The translations under genes and the position numbers were made by a program. The notes beneath the pieces were generated by a model. It was not told where the DNA came from. It worked only from the letters and a program-made list of their open reading frames with translations, and did no database searches. Positions 8,185 through 13,468 of a stretch of 13,551 nucleotides of DNA are shown here, piece after piece (the stretch's first letter is position 1; every line of letters begins with the position of its first letter). The stretch comes from JBKECO01 sp047974745. GTDB taxonomy: Bacteria; Bacillota; Clostridia; Lachnospirales; Lachnospiraceae. The stretch is taken from contig JBKECO010000042.1 in NCBI GenBank assembly GCA_047974745.1, positions 1 through 13,551 of the forward strand. The letters run 5' to 3'.

Positions 8185-9384
8185 CTATTTTCTGAAAATC
8201 CTTACCGCACCTCTTCCAACTGAAACAACTGGCCTGAACCAGAATGGCTCAAGATCCTTTTTGGCATGTTTCATTTCTTCACTGATTTTGATCTTCTGAG
8301 GACAGTGTTTTTCGCAAAGTCCACATCCAATACACTGGTTCGCATAGTGAGTCTCCTGGTTGCCAAGTCCTAGGAACATGAGATAATTTCTGCTGACACC
8401 CTTGGGTCCCATCAAGGATTTTTCATTGTAAAATGAAAAGACACCCGGGATATCCACGCCTTTATGACATGGCATACAGTAATTGCAGCCTGTACACGGA
8501 ACCTTTGTTTTCGCCATCATGATAGACTTTATCTGATCAAACACATTCAGCTCTTCCTGGGTCAAATGACCAGGCTCTGCATCCGCTGCAATTTTAATAT
8601 TTTCTTCCAGCTGTTCCTCTGTACTCATTCCGGATAATACGACATTGACCTCCTTGTGATTCCAGATCCAGCGCAATGCCCATTCAGCGAAGGAACGATT
8701 TTTGTCTGCAGCTGCAAAGGCGTTCTGCACTTCTTTGGGTAAATTGTTCACAAGGCGTCCACCGCGAAGCGGCTCCATGATAATGACTGGTATTTGCATT
8801 TCATAGGCCAGCCTTAATCCATCAACGGTAGCTTGTGTAAATTCATCCATATAATTATACTGAATCTGACAAAAATCCCATGGGTATGCTTTTAAAATCT
8901 GAATAAAGTCTTCTTTTCCTCCATGAAATGAAAATCCAAAGCTCTTAATGATGCCGTCTTCCTTTTTCTGTTCCAAAAATGCGATGACGCCCATATTCTT
9001 CATTCGCTCAAAGGAAGCCAGATCCGTAAACATATGCATCAGATAATAATCTATATAGTCCGTCTGAAGCCGTTCCAGCTGCGAATCAAAAATCTTTTTC
9101 GCCTGCTCAAGACTCCTGACCATGAACTGGGGCATCTTCGTTGCAACATATATGTTTTCTCGGAAACCACCCTGTTTCAAGGCCTTGCCCAAAAGCGGCT
9201 CACTTTTTCCGCCGTGATAGGGATATGCGGTATCAAAATAATTCACACCATTCCGATACGCCTCATGAATTAATTTGATTGCACGTTCCTCGTCAATCTG
9301 ATTTCCTTTCATAGGCAGTCTCATACATCCCAGCCCTAGAATCGATAGCTCTTCGTTATTTTTTACATTTATTCTAGTATTCAT
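8185..9384 (-). CDS. Aldo/keto reductase with C-terminal two-cluster ferredoxin domain
   Basis: This 399-aa protein joins an aldo/keto reductase barrel (about 1-275) to a bacterial-type ferredoxin domain (about 290-370). The tetrad is D51, Y56, K83, H117. Cluster motifs are CTGCNYCMPC (C297, C300, C303, C306) and CIGCGLCEKHCP (C351, C354, C357, C361). The tail suggests electron transfer between ferredoxin-type carriers and a carbonyl substrate; the substrate is unknown. I chose the ATG at 9384 (MNTRINVKNNEEL) because an AGGAG lies upstream, although its 13-base spacing is long; the ATG at 9420 has no ribosome site and lies inside tandem repeats. It is a paralogue of the split gene at 6033-7166, and probably leads a two-gene operon with the Gfo/Idh/MocA gene. 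Confidence 0.92.
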   Translation of the reverse strand: MNTRINVKNNEELSILGLGCMRLPMKGNQIDEERAIKLIHEAYRNGVNYFDTAYPYHGGKSEPLLGKALKQGGFRENIYVATKMPQFMVRSLEQAKKIFDSQLERLQTDYIDYYLMHMFTDLASFERMKNMGVIAFLEQKKEDGIIKSFGFSFHGGKEDFIQILKAYPWDFCQIQYNYMDEFTQATVDGLRLAYEMQIPVIIMEPLRGGRLVNNLPKEVQNAFAAADKNRSFAEWALRWIWNHKEVNVVLSGMSTEEQLEENIKIAADAEPGHLTQEELNVFDQIKSIMMAKTKVPCTGCNYCMPCHKGVDIPGVFSFYNEKSLMGPKGVSRNYLMFLGLGNQETHYANQCIGCGLCEKHCPQKIKISEEMKHAKKDLEPFWFRPVVSVGRGAVRIFRK

Positions 9385-9406
9385 TTTTCTTTTTATACTC
9401 CTATTT

Positions 9407-9461
9407 GGCTTTATTATCATGGCTTTGTATCATGGTTGTTGTTATCTGGTTTTGTTATCAT
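9407..9461 (-). repeat. Four tandem units of about 14 bp in the reductase leader
   Basis: On the minus strand four consecutive units of 14, 14, 13 and 14 bases follow the pattern ATGATAAYAAAGCC (9448-9461, 9434-9447, 9421-9433, 9407-9420). They fill the leader between the -10 element and the AGGAG site. Three of the four units contain ATG, none with a ribosome site. Confidence 0.75.
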
Positions 9462-9462
9462 G

Positions 9463-9491
9463 ATTTTATTATTATTGTACCACTTCTTCAA
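9463..9491 (-). promoter_or_regulatory. Promoter of the intact aldo/keto reductase operon
   Basis: On the minus strand TTGAAG (9486-9491), a 17-base spacer and TAAAAT (9463-9468) give a reasonable sigma-A promoter. Transcription would start near 9456, inside the tandem repeats. The -35 lies within a 7-bp inverted repeat with a 4-base loop (ACCACTT-CTTC-AAGTGGT, 9479-9496), which may be an operator. Confidence 0.6.
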
Positions 9492-9510
9492 GTGGTTTGT
9501 TGTTGTATAT

Positions 9511-9545
9511 AAAAAAATCCTCCAAACATTTCTGTTTAGAGGATT
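9511..9545 (-). terminator. Rho-independent terminator of the NTF2-like gene
   Basis: A 13-bp stem (9516-9528 with 9533-9545, one G-T pair) and 4-base loop are followed on the minus strand by seven T. It lies 57 bases after the stop of the NTF2/SnoaL-like gene. A near copy occurs at 11806-11835. Confidence 0.9.
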
Positions 9546-9602
9546 CAGGTATAGTGCTAGTTGTTTGTTACTGCTTATATTTTTCGTTGAAACATTTCGC
9601 AA

Positions 9603-10034
9603 TCATGAAAGTGCTGAATCGGATAGTGCCCATCCTTCGACTACTCTTACACCTCGTTCATCGCCATTGTCTTTGAATTCTACAAATTCCATTGTATTTT
9701 GATTTATCTCTTTTCCGGTTTCTAAATTCTTGATTTTAACTGTATAGCGAATTGCACACCAGTTATCTTTTATGATCATATTTTCAAATTCACCCAATTC
9801 CATTGTAAAATGCTGGAACAAATGCCCCATCATATCTTTATATTCTTGTAATGTACAGCGACGCTGACTGCCATTAAAAGGGATATTGTAATGTGCATCT
9901 GGCTCATATAATGTATTGCACCAGTCTAACCATCCTTCATATCCTCCGTTCCAGTTCTTAAATCCTGTTTCTAAACGGTTTCTTATTGCCTCCTCAAGTG
10001 CTGATTTTGTCTCCATCGAATTTTTTATAGCCAT
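9603..10034 (-). CDS. NTF2/SnoaL-like domain protein
   Basis: This 143-aa predicted soluble protein has the general pattern of the SnoaL-like/nuclear transport factor 2 fold. An N-terminal helix pair (LEEAIRNRLETGFKNWNGG) is followed by WLDWCNTLYEPDAHYNIPF, a middle helix (LQEYKDMMGHLFQHF) and alternating beta strands ending in VRVVEGWALSD. Members of this fold include small-molecule isomerases, cyclases and binding proteins; no specific reaction can be assigned. GCGAGGAAA precedes the ATG with acceptable spacing. It is a single-gene unit, closed by a strong terminator, and its promoter has the elongated spacer and dyad of MerR-regulated promoters. No MerR gene lies in the window. The fold call is from pattern only. 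Confidence 0.7.
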   Translation of the reverse strand: MAIKNSMETKSALEEAIRNRLETGFKNWNGGYEGWLDWCNTLYEPDAHYNIPFNGSQRRCTLQEYKDMMGHLFQHFTMELGEFENMIIKDNWCAIRYTVKIKNLETGKEINQNTMEFVEFKDNGDERGVRVVEGWALSDSALS

Positions 10035-10080
10035 TTTAATTTCCTCGCTTTCCTTTCAGGACTATTCCTGTGATAAAAGG

Positions 10081-10112
10081 ATTCTAACCCACTAATATTA
10101 AAGTAGTGTTAA
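10081..10112 (-). promoter_or_regulatory. MerR-type promoter with dyad in a 20-base spacer
   Basis: On the minus strand TTAACA (10107-10112) and TAGAAT (10081-10086) are 20 bases apart. A 19-bp imperfect dyad (CACTA...TAGTG, 10090-10108) with 7 of 9 pairs matching covers most of the spacer. Over-long spacers with a central dyad are the hallmark of promoters twisted into shape by MerR-family activators. The regulator is not in the window. Confidence 0.5.
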
Positions 10113-10148
10113 GGAAACGTTTGACTATCATTAAGTTTGCATGTTATG

Positions 10149-10548
10149 CTACTGATTTTCCTCATCCTCATCCAGTTGCTTTTGGATTTTATCTTGCTTT
10201 AACTTATTCAAATGGTAAAAAATCGACATAACTTATGTAGTTAAAAACTCCATTGATTCCCGTGACGATCATTCCAACGACTAAGCTATAGCTTAGTGGC
10301 ATATTTTTTGCACGCTTTCCCAAGCCATTAATATCAAGCCCCAATGTTATATATCCCATTACCTTGTAGATGGATATTCCCAAAAAACACATAGCTTCAA
10401 CTGCATATTGCTTGAATGGCGCATTCAGATAAAATTCTTATACCAATATGGATACCAGCAATACTATCATCAAAATGCCATCCACTTCACTGCTCACTTT
10501 ACGGCGCTGTTCTATAACTCTTTCATCCTGTACTTTTTTTCTTTTCAT
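10149..10548 (-). pseudogene. Small membrane protein next to XRE regulator, degraded
   Basis: The reading frame starts at an ATG that overlaps the stop of the XRE regulator (ATGA), a coupled arrangement. It reads MKRKKVQDERVIEQRR, then a hydrophobic segment ILMIVLLVSILV, and stops at TAA (10438-10440, codon 37). The same frame continues as EFYLNAPFKQYAVEAMCF through two more hydrophobic stretches to FLPFE and TAA at 10204. In the next frame YHLNKLKQDKIQKQLDEDE continues to TAG at 10149, a charged tail of the type expected at the end of such membrane proteins. So there is a nonsense codon, probably from CAA, and a frameshift probably with a deletion. I believe the family is the DUF6773-like group found beside XRE regulators, but am not certain. 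Confidence 0.7.
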
Positions 10549-10745
10549 TTCAAATCCTCCCAAAATAAATCATTTAGTGTTTTATTCAATGCCTTACAAA
10601 TTGCAATACACAAATGAAGTGTTGGATTGTAATCACCTGTTTCGATTAATCCAATCGTCTGCCTTGTTACTCCGACAGCCTTTGCCAAATCTTCTTGATT
10701 CATATCACACTCCATGCGAGCAATTTTCATTCTTTTGTTCTTCAT
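10545..10745 (-). CDS. XRE/Cro-type transcriptional regulator
   Basis: This 66-aa protein is nearly all one helix-turn-helix domain: MNQEDLAKAVGVTRQTIGLIETGDYNPTL, where VTRQTIGLIE is the recognition helix, followed by LCIAICKALNKTLNDLFW. It belongs to the short YozG-like Cro/CI regulators that typically control the membrane-protein gene cotranscribed with them. The start MKNKRMKIARM is preceded by AAGGAGG; an ATG 24 bases upstream lies before that site and is rejected. A perfect palindrome over its own promoter suggests autorepression. Its partner gene downstream is broken, so the regulator may now act only on itself. Confidence 0.88.
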   Translation of the reverse strand: MKNKRMKIARMECDMNQEDLAKAVGVTRQTIGLIETGDYNPTLHLCIAICKALNKTLNDLFWEDLK

Positions 10746-10769
10746 ATAAAGAACCTCCTTATATTGCAT

Positions 10770-10797
10770 AGTATATCATATTTCTGTCATAATGCAA
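10770..10797 (-). promoter_or_regulatory. Promoter of the XRE regulator
   Basis: On the minus strand TTGCAT (10792-10797) and TATACT (10770-10775) are 16 bases apart. The -35 lies inside the 26-bp palindrome, so an occupied palindrome should block polymerase. Confidence 0.65.
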
Positions 10798-10814
10798 TAT
10801 ATATATTGCATTAT
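10789..10814. promoter_or_regulatory. 26-bp perfect palindrome, likely XRE operator
   Basis: Each half reads ATAATGCAATATA and the two halves are exact reverse complements. A third half-site, ATATTGCATA, lies at 10761-10770 next to the -10. The placement over the -35 of the XRE gene makes autoregulation the simplest reading. Binding itself is inferred. Confidence 0.7.
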
Positions 10815-10831
10815 TGTTTTCTTTTGTCAAT

Positions 10832-11096
10832 TCACATCCATATAGTCGGAGCAGTAGAATCTGCAAATACCGGATTTTTCTCTTTTTCATAATACTTTAC
10901 ACCCTGGAAAATCGAGGATTTGACTTCTCTGGAGCTTTGCTTTATCGAATGAATGAGTGTATCGACGACTTCACATATACCTTTACGAATAAGGTAGGCA
11001 AAAAGAAAGTCATAAAGTAAAAGTAAAGCGCATAGTTACCAATAATCCACAACTGGCAAAAAACAGAAATTTGAAACTAGCTTCCTCTAACTTCAT
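10832..11096 (-). pseudogene. Unidentified coding-like remnant, frameshifted
   Basis: I do not recognise this. It sits in the 444-base gap between the XRE start codon (10745) and the YoeB-like toxin stop (11190). One minus-strand frame opens at ATG 11096 and reads MKLEEASFKFLFFASCGLLV to TGA at 11010. An overlapping second frame is open from 11035 to TGA at 10832 without an ATG, and reads YDFLFAYLIRKGICEVVD, then SSREVKSSIFQGVKYYEKEK. Joined, they look like one small protein with a hydrophobic start and charged end, broken by a frameshift near the T-rich stretch at 11010-11030. A chance open frame is possible. An opposite-strand frame at 10814-11020 is of similar length. Confidence 0.3.
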
Positions 11097-11126
11097 ATTT
11101 TTATCCGATTGAGAAATAAAAATAAA

Positions 11127-11159
11127 TGCTAAGTCACCGGTTTTGATCGGGACTTAGCA
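11127..11159. terminator. Terminator after the toxin gene, possibly bidirectional
   Basis: A 9-bp perfect stem TGCTAAGTC/GACTTAGCA encloses an inner CCG/CGG pairing. On the minus strand it is followed by TTTATTTTTATTT, and it lies 31 bases after the YoeB-like stop. On the plus strand six T follow after five bases, so it may work both ways. Confidence 0.8.
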
Positions 11160-11189
11160 CTATGTTTTTTGCCTAACGTTTAAAGTATA

Positions 11190-11453
11190 TTACCTATCAC
11201 CATATTGAAATCTACACGCCAATATAAAAATATTTTCTTTGTCAATTTTATAAATCAGCCTATCTTTATCATTGATTCTTCTACTCCAAAAGCCAGCCAG
11301 ATTTCCACTTAATGCTTCGGGCTTGCCAACACCTTCATTTCCATTTCGAGCGATATCATCAATTAGTTGATTTATTTTTCTTAATGTTTTTCTGTCTTCC
11401 GTCTGCCAATAAATATAGTCATCCCATCCATTTTTTGTAAATACCTTATTCAT
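11190..11453 (-). CDS. yoeB: YoeB/Txe-family toxin with Gln at catalytic position 83
   Basis: This 87-aa RelE-superfamily toxin would cut mRNA in the ribosomal A site. It keeps the YoeB landmarks W10-DDY, YWQ, GKPEALSGNLAGFWSRRI, with E46, R59, R65 and Y84 at the same numbers as in E. coli YoeB. Position 83, the catalytic histidine of E. coli YoeB (RYHY), is CAA for glutamine here (RFQYGDR). A single base change would produce it. Activity may be reduced or lost. The start MNKVFTKNGWDDY overlaps the antitoxin end by 8 bases, which fits translational coupling; an ATG eight codons upstream is less likely because it adds non-family residues. A terminator follows. Confidence 0.92.
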   Translation of the reverse strand: MNKVFTKNGWDDYIYWQTEDRKTLRKINQLIDDIARNGNEGVGKPEALSGNLAGFWSRRINDKDRLIYKIDKENIFILACRFQYGDR

Positions 11454-11712
11454 CGACTTCAACCTCAGAAAGATCATGAACAGCTACCATTCCATTTTCT
11501 AACTGAGCCTTTGATTCCATCAACCAATCATAATTATTTCTATTTCCCATTACATATATATTTTCTATCATATTGTTGTAAGACTCTTCAGATAGCATAA
11601 CAACATTTTTGTTATCCTTCCTCGTAACTATCATCGTCTCATAGTCATCAGTGATTTTGTCCATATATGTCTTCATATTTTCTCTTAACGTTGTATAGTT
11701 AACAGCCAACAT
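11446..11712 (-). CDS. yefM: YefM/Phd-family antitoxin
   Basis: This 88-aa protein is the partner of the YoeB-like toxin. The N-terminal DNA-binding and dimer domain starts MLAVNYTTLRENMKTYMDKI and includes the family stretch ETMIVTRKDNKNVVMLSEESYNNM (given in part: VTRKDNKNVVMLS). The C-terminal tail, NGMVAVHDLSEVEVDE, is the acidic segment that wraps the toxin. AAGGAGG precedes the ATG. The promoter carries two GTAC-N8-GTAC repeats, the usual kind of site for YefM autorepression. The antitoxin appears fully intact, in contrast to its partner. Confidence 0.94.
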   Translation of the reverse strand: MLAVNYTTLRENMKTYMDKITDDYETMIVTRKDNKNVVMLSEESYNNMIENIYVMGNRNNYDWLMESKAQLENGMVAVHDLSEVEVDE

Positions 11713-11729
11713 AAAAGCACCTCCTTAAC

Positions 11730-11778
11730 GTACGTTTTTCTGTACTCTTATTGTATCGTACAATTATCTGTACGTCAA
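11730..11778 (-). promoter_or_regulatory. yefM-yoeB promoter with two GTAC-N8-GTAC operators
   Basis: On the minus strand TTGACG (11773-11778), a 17-base spacer and TACAAT (11750-11755) make a strong promoter. GTAC pairs 8 bases apart occur at 11730-11745 and 11758-11773, one downstream of the -10 and one inside the spacer. Both would block polymerase when bound by YefM or the complex. Confidence 0.82.
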
Positions 11779-11800
11779 GAATAGTAATTGCTTAATATTT

Positions 11801-11835
11801 AAAAAAATCCCCAATACATTTCTGTTTTGAGGATT
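11801..11835 (-). terminator. Terminator, near copy of the one at 9511-9545
   Basis: The 30-base hairpin region (11806-11835) matches the first copy at 26 of 30 positions, including the TTTC loop, and is followed on the minus strand by seven T. The stem is weaker because three of the four differences break pairing. It lies between the MqsA-like remnant and the yefM promoter, and would keep upstream transcription out of the toxin-antitoxin unit. Confidence 0.7.
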
Positions 11836-11917
11836 CGAATTTTGTAATGATTTTATCTCTTTGATAACCGTTTGAGAGCTTGAAAAGTCCAGAAATACAT
11901 GGTTTGTAGTGTTCATT

Positions 11918-11960
11918 GTTGCACATACGTTTCACACTCACGACGTTTACTTACGTCTCA
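11918..11960. repeat. Imperfect direct repeat, left copy
   Basis: This stretch shares GTTGC, CGTTT, CACGACG and ACG-x-CTCA in the same order with 12230-12267. By hand alignment roughly 30 positions match with short gaps. The pair flanks the MqsA-like remnant. Confidence 0.4.
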
Positions 11961-11982
11961 GGACGTTTCATATCTATGCTGA

Positions 11983-12249
11983 TCAAGCCGCTATATGATA
12001 ATCCATAATAAAAATTTTACTTGCTATATTTTCAACTTTATCTAAAATCTCATCAATTTTTTCCATGACTGATGCAGTGAAAAATTCTTCTCCACACTGT
12101 TCACATTTTTTACAAGGAACGTGTTCAATAATTACGTAACAATTATTTAACTGCGCAAAATATGTTGTGCTTGAACTGTATGCAAACTTTAGAACCGCAT
12201 GAATACTGAATTCTTTGATGATGATGTTAGTTGCGTGCGTTTTACCCAC
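11983..12249 (-). pseudogene. MqsA/YgiT-like antitoxin remnant with replaced N-terminus
   Basis: From about residue 26 the frame reads SSTTYFAQLNNCYVIIEHVP, then CKKCEQCGEEFFTASVMEKI, the second half of the YgiT-type zinc-finger domain found in MqsA-family antitoxins. Those proteins normally begin with a first CxxC about a dozen residues before this block. Here the preceding 25 residues (GKTHATNIIIKEFSIHAV...) contain no cysteine, and the GTG start lies inside the right copy of a direct repeat. So the true 5' end, two of four zinc ligands and the toxin gene are missing. No good ribosome site was seen. It is probably not functional. Confidence 0.65.
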
Positions 12250-12267
12250 GACGACTCATAACGCCTC
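12230..12267. repeat. Imperfect direct repeat, right copy
   Basis: This is the partner of 11918-11960. It supplies the GTG start and first codons of the MqsA-like remnant, which marks a junction between 12171 and 12230 where family similarity ends. Confidence 0.4.
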
Positions 12268-12289
12268 AAATATTCTCATTATTTTTTAT

Positions 12290-13354
12290 CTATTCTTCCA
12301 TCAAAAATCGAATGATGTTCTTATGAACAATTCCTTCTCTTGAAAAATCTGCATAATCCATTGATAGTACATATTTAGGAAAATGATCTGGAACAAATTG
12401 AAATGCACCAAATTCTCGTTCAACAACTTTTTCATCAGCTAAAAGATAAGCTATTTGGTAATACTCACGCATATCATTTTTTATCGCAATAAAGTCTATT
12501 TCACCATTTGTTGTTTTTCCTACATAAACTTCATACCCTCTTACTAGCAATTCGTTAAACACCACATTTTCAAGCATAGCACCCACTTCTAACTTAAATC
12601 CAGAATTTCGAATACGGCCTACCCCCGCATCCATCAGATAATATTTATCTAAGGTAGACAATACCCTTTTCCCTCTTATATCATACCTTGAAACCTTCGT
12701 AACTATATAAGAATCACAAATATATCTAAGATAATTATACAATGTTTCAGTTGCTAATTTTCTATTATCTTTTTCAAAATATTTTGATATGGCAGAAACT
12801 GAAAAAGTTTGTGAAGGATTTAATACAATATACTCTATGATTTTATTTAATAAATCAATATCCTTAGCTCCAGAACGCTGCACAATATCTTTAAGTACGA
12901 TAGAATTATACAAGTCATGTAGGAATACTCTTGTTTCATCTAAAGTATGCATCTGAAATCTCTGTGGCATACCACCCCACTCGGCAAAATCCAAAAGGTC
13001 TTTTTCACGTACAATATCTACTCCTAATTCTTTCATTTGACAATATTCACGAAAACAGAAAGGATGTATTTGAAATGAAATATAACGTCCAGATAATAAT
13101 GTTGCTAATTCTCCAGATAACAATTTTGCATTTGATCCAGTAATAAAAATACTAACATTCATTGTTGCCCGAAATGAGTTAATTGCCTTTTCAAAATTTT
13201 CAACATTTTGAATTTCATCAAAAAACAAAAAAAATTTCTGATCTCCATTGACCTTATTTTTCACATACTGATGAAGGTCTTTTGCTGATTTTATTTCTTC
13301 GTTGAGTAATCCGGAGCGAAATCCATCACCAGTCCGGTGATTGGAAATCAACAT
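12290..13354 (-). pseudogene. AAA+ ATPase with DUF4143 domain, 5' truncated
   Basis: The surviving 354 codons encode most of an ATPase of the AAA_14/DUF4143 type. Walker B FFLFFDEIQN is at 41-50, and a sensor motif ITGSNAKLLSGELATLLSGR at 71-90. Next comes GGMPQ at 127-131 and a C-terminal nuclease-like segment with GEIDFIA and YYQIAYLL. Full-length relatives are usually near 400-430 aa and start with a Walker A loop (GxxxxGKT/S), which is absent here. Some 70 codons have been lost. The present first codons read out of the end of an IS21-type element next to it, so the start is a chance ATG. The role of this family is unclear; many occur in accessory regions. Without Walker A it should not bind ATP normally. 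Confidence 0.8.
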
Positions 13355-13412
13355 TCCGTTTTTTGAGAAATCATGATTCCAGTCTTTTGGAAATCATTTT
13401 TCTATATATTTT

Positions 13413-13457
13413 CCTATAATGGAATTATGCATCGAATGATGTAAATCCATTATAAGG
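13413..13457 (+). promoter_or_regulatory. istA leader: -10 element and ribosome-site hairpin
   Basis: CCTATAATGGA (13413-13423) can pair with TCCATTATAAGG (13446-13457) with one bulged A. The left arm contains TATAAT (13415-13420), a possible istA -10 without a good -35. The right arm covers the start of the AAGGAGG ribosome site. Confidence 0.5.
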
Positions 13458-13468
13458 AGGTCACTATT

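Noticed and set aside
9385..9420. Longer start of the intact reductase at 9420
   Set aside because: The extra residues come from the repeat unit, no ribosome site precedes that ATG, and the family N-terminus begins at the downstream Met.
9479..9496. Hairpin ACCACTT-CTTC-AAGTGGT as a plus-strand terminator
   Set aside because: No plus-strand gene ends nearby and the following tract is broken by G; an operator over the -35 is as likely.
9417..9602. 61-aa minus-strand open frame
   Set aside because: It runs through the terminator hairpin, promoter and tandem repeats, and has no ribosome site.
6843..10440. Two internal TAA codons (6843-6845 and 10438-10440) as a sign of stop-codon reassignment
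   Set aside because: Several intact genes here, such as the response regulator, the ATPase pump and yefM, end naturally at TAA, and the second gene has a further frameshift. Independent mutation is simpler.
10814..11020. 68-aa plus-strand frame ending NKVGKKKVIK
   Set aside because: No ribosome site and it begins inside the regulator's operator; the opposite strand looks slightly more protein-like.
11792..11926. 44-aa minus-strand frame starting ATGTGCAACAATGAAC
   Set aside because: Its second half is the terminator at 11801-11835, there is no ribosome site, and no family pattern was seen.
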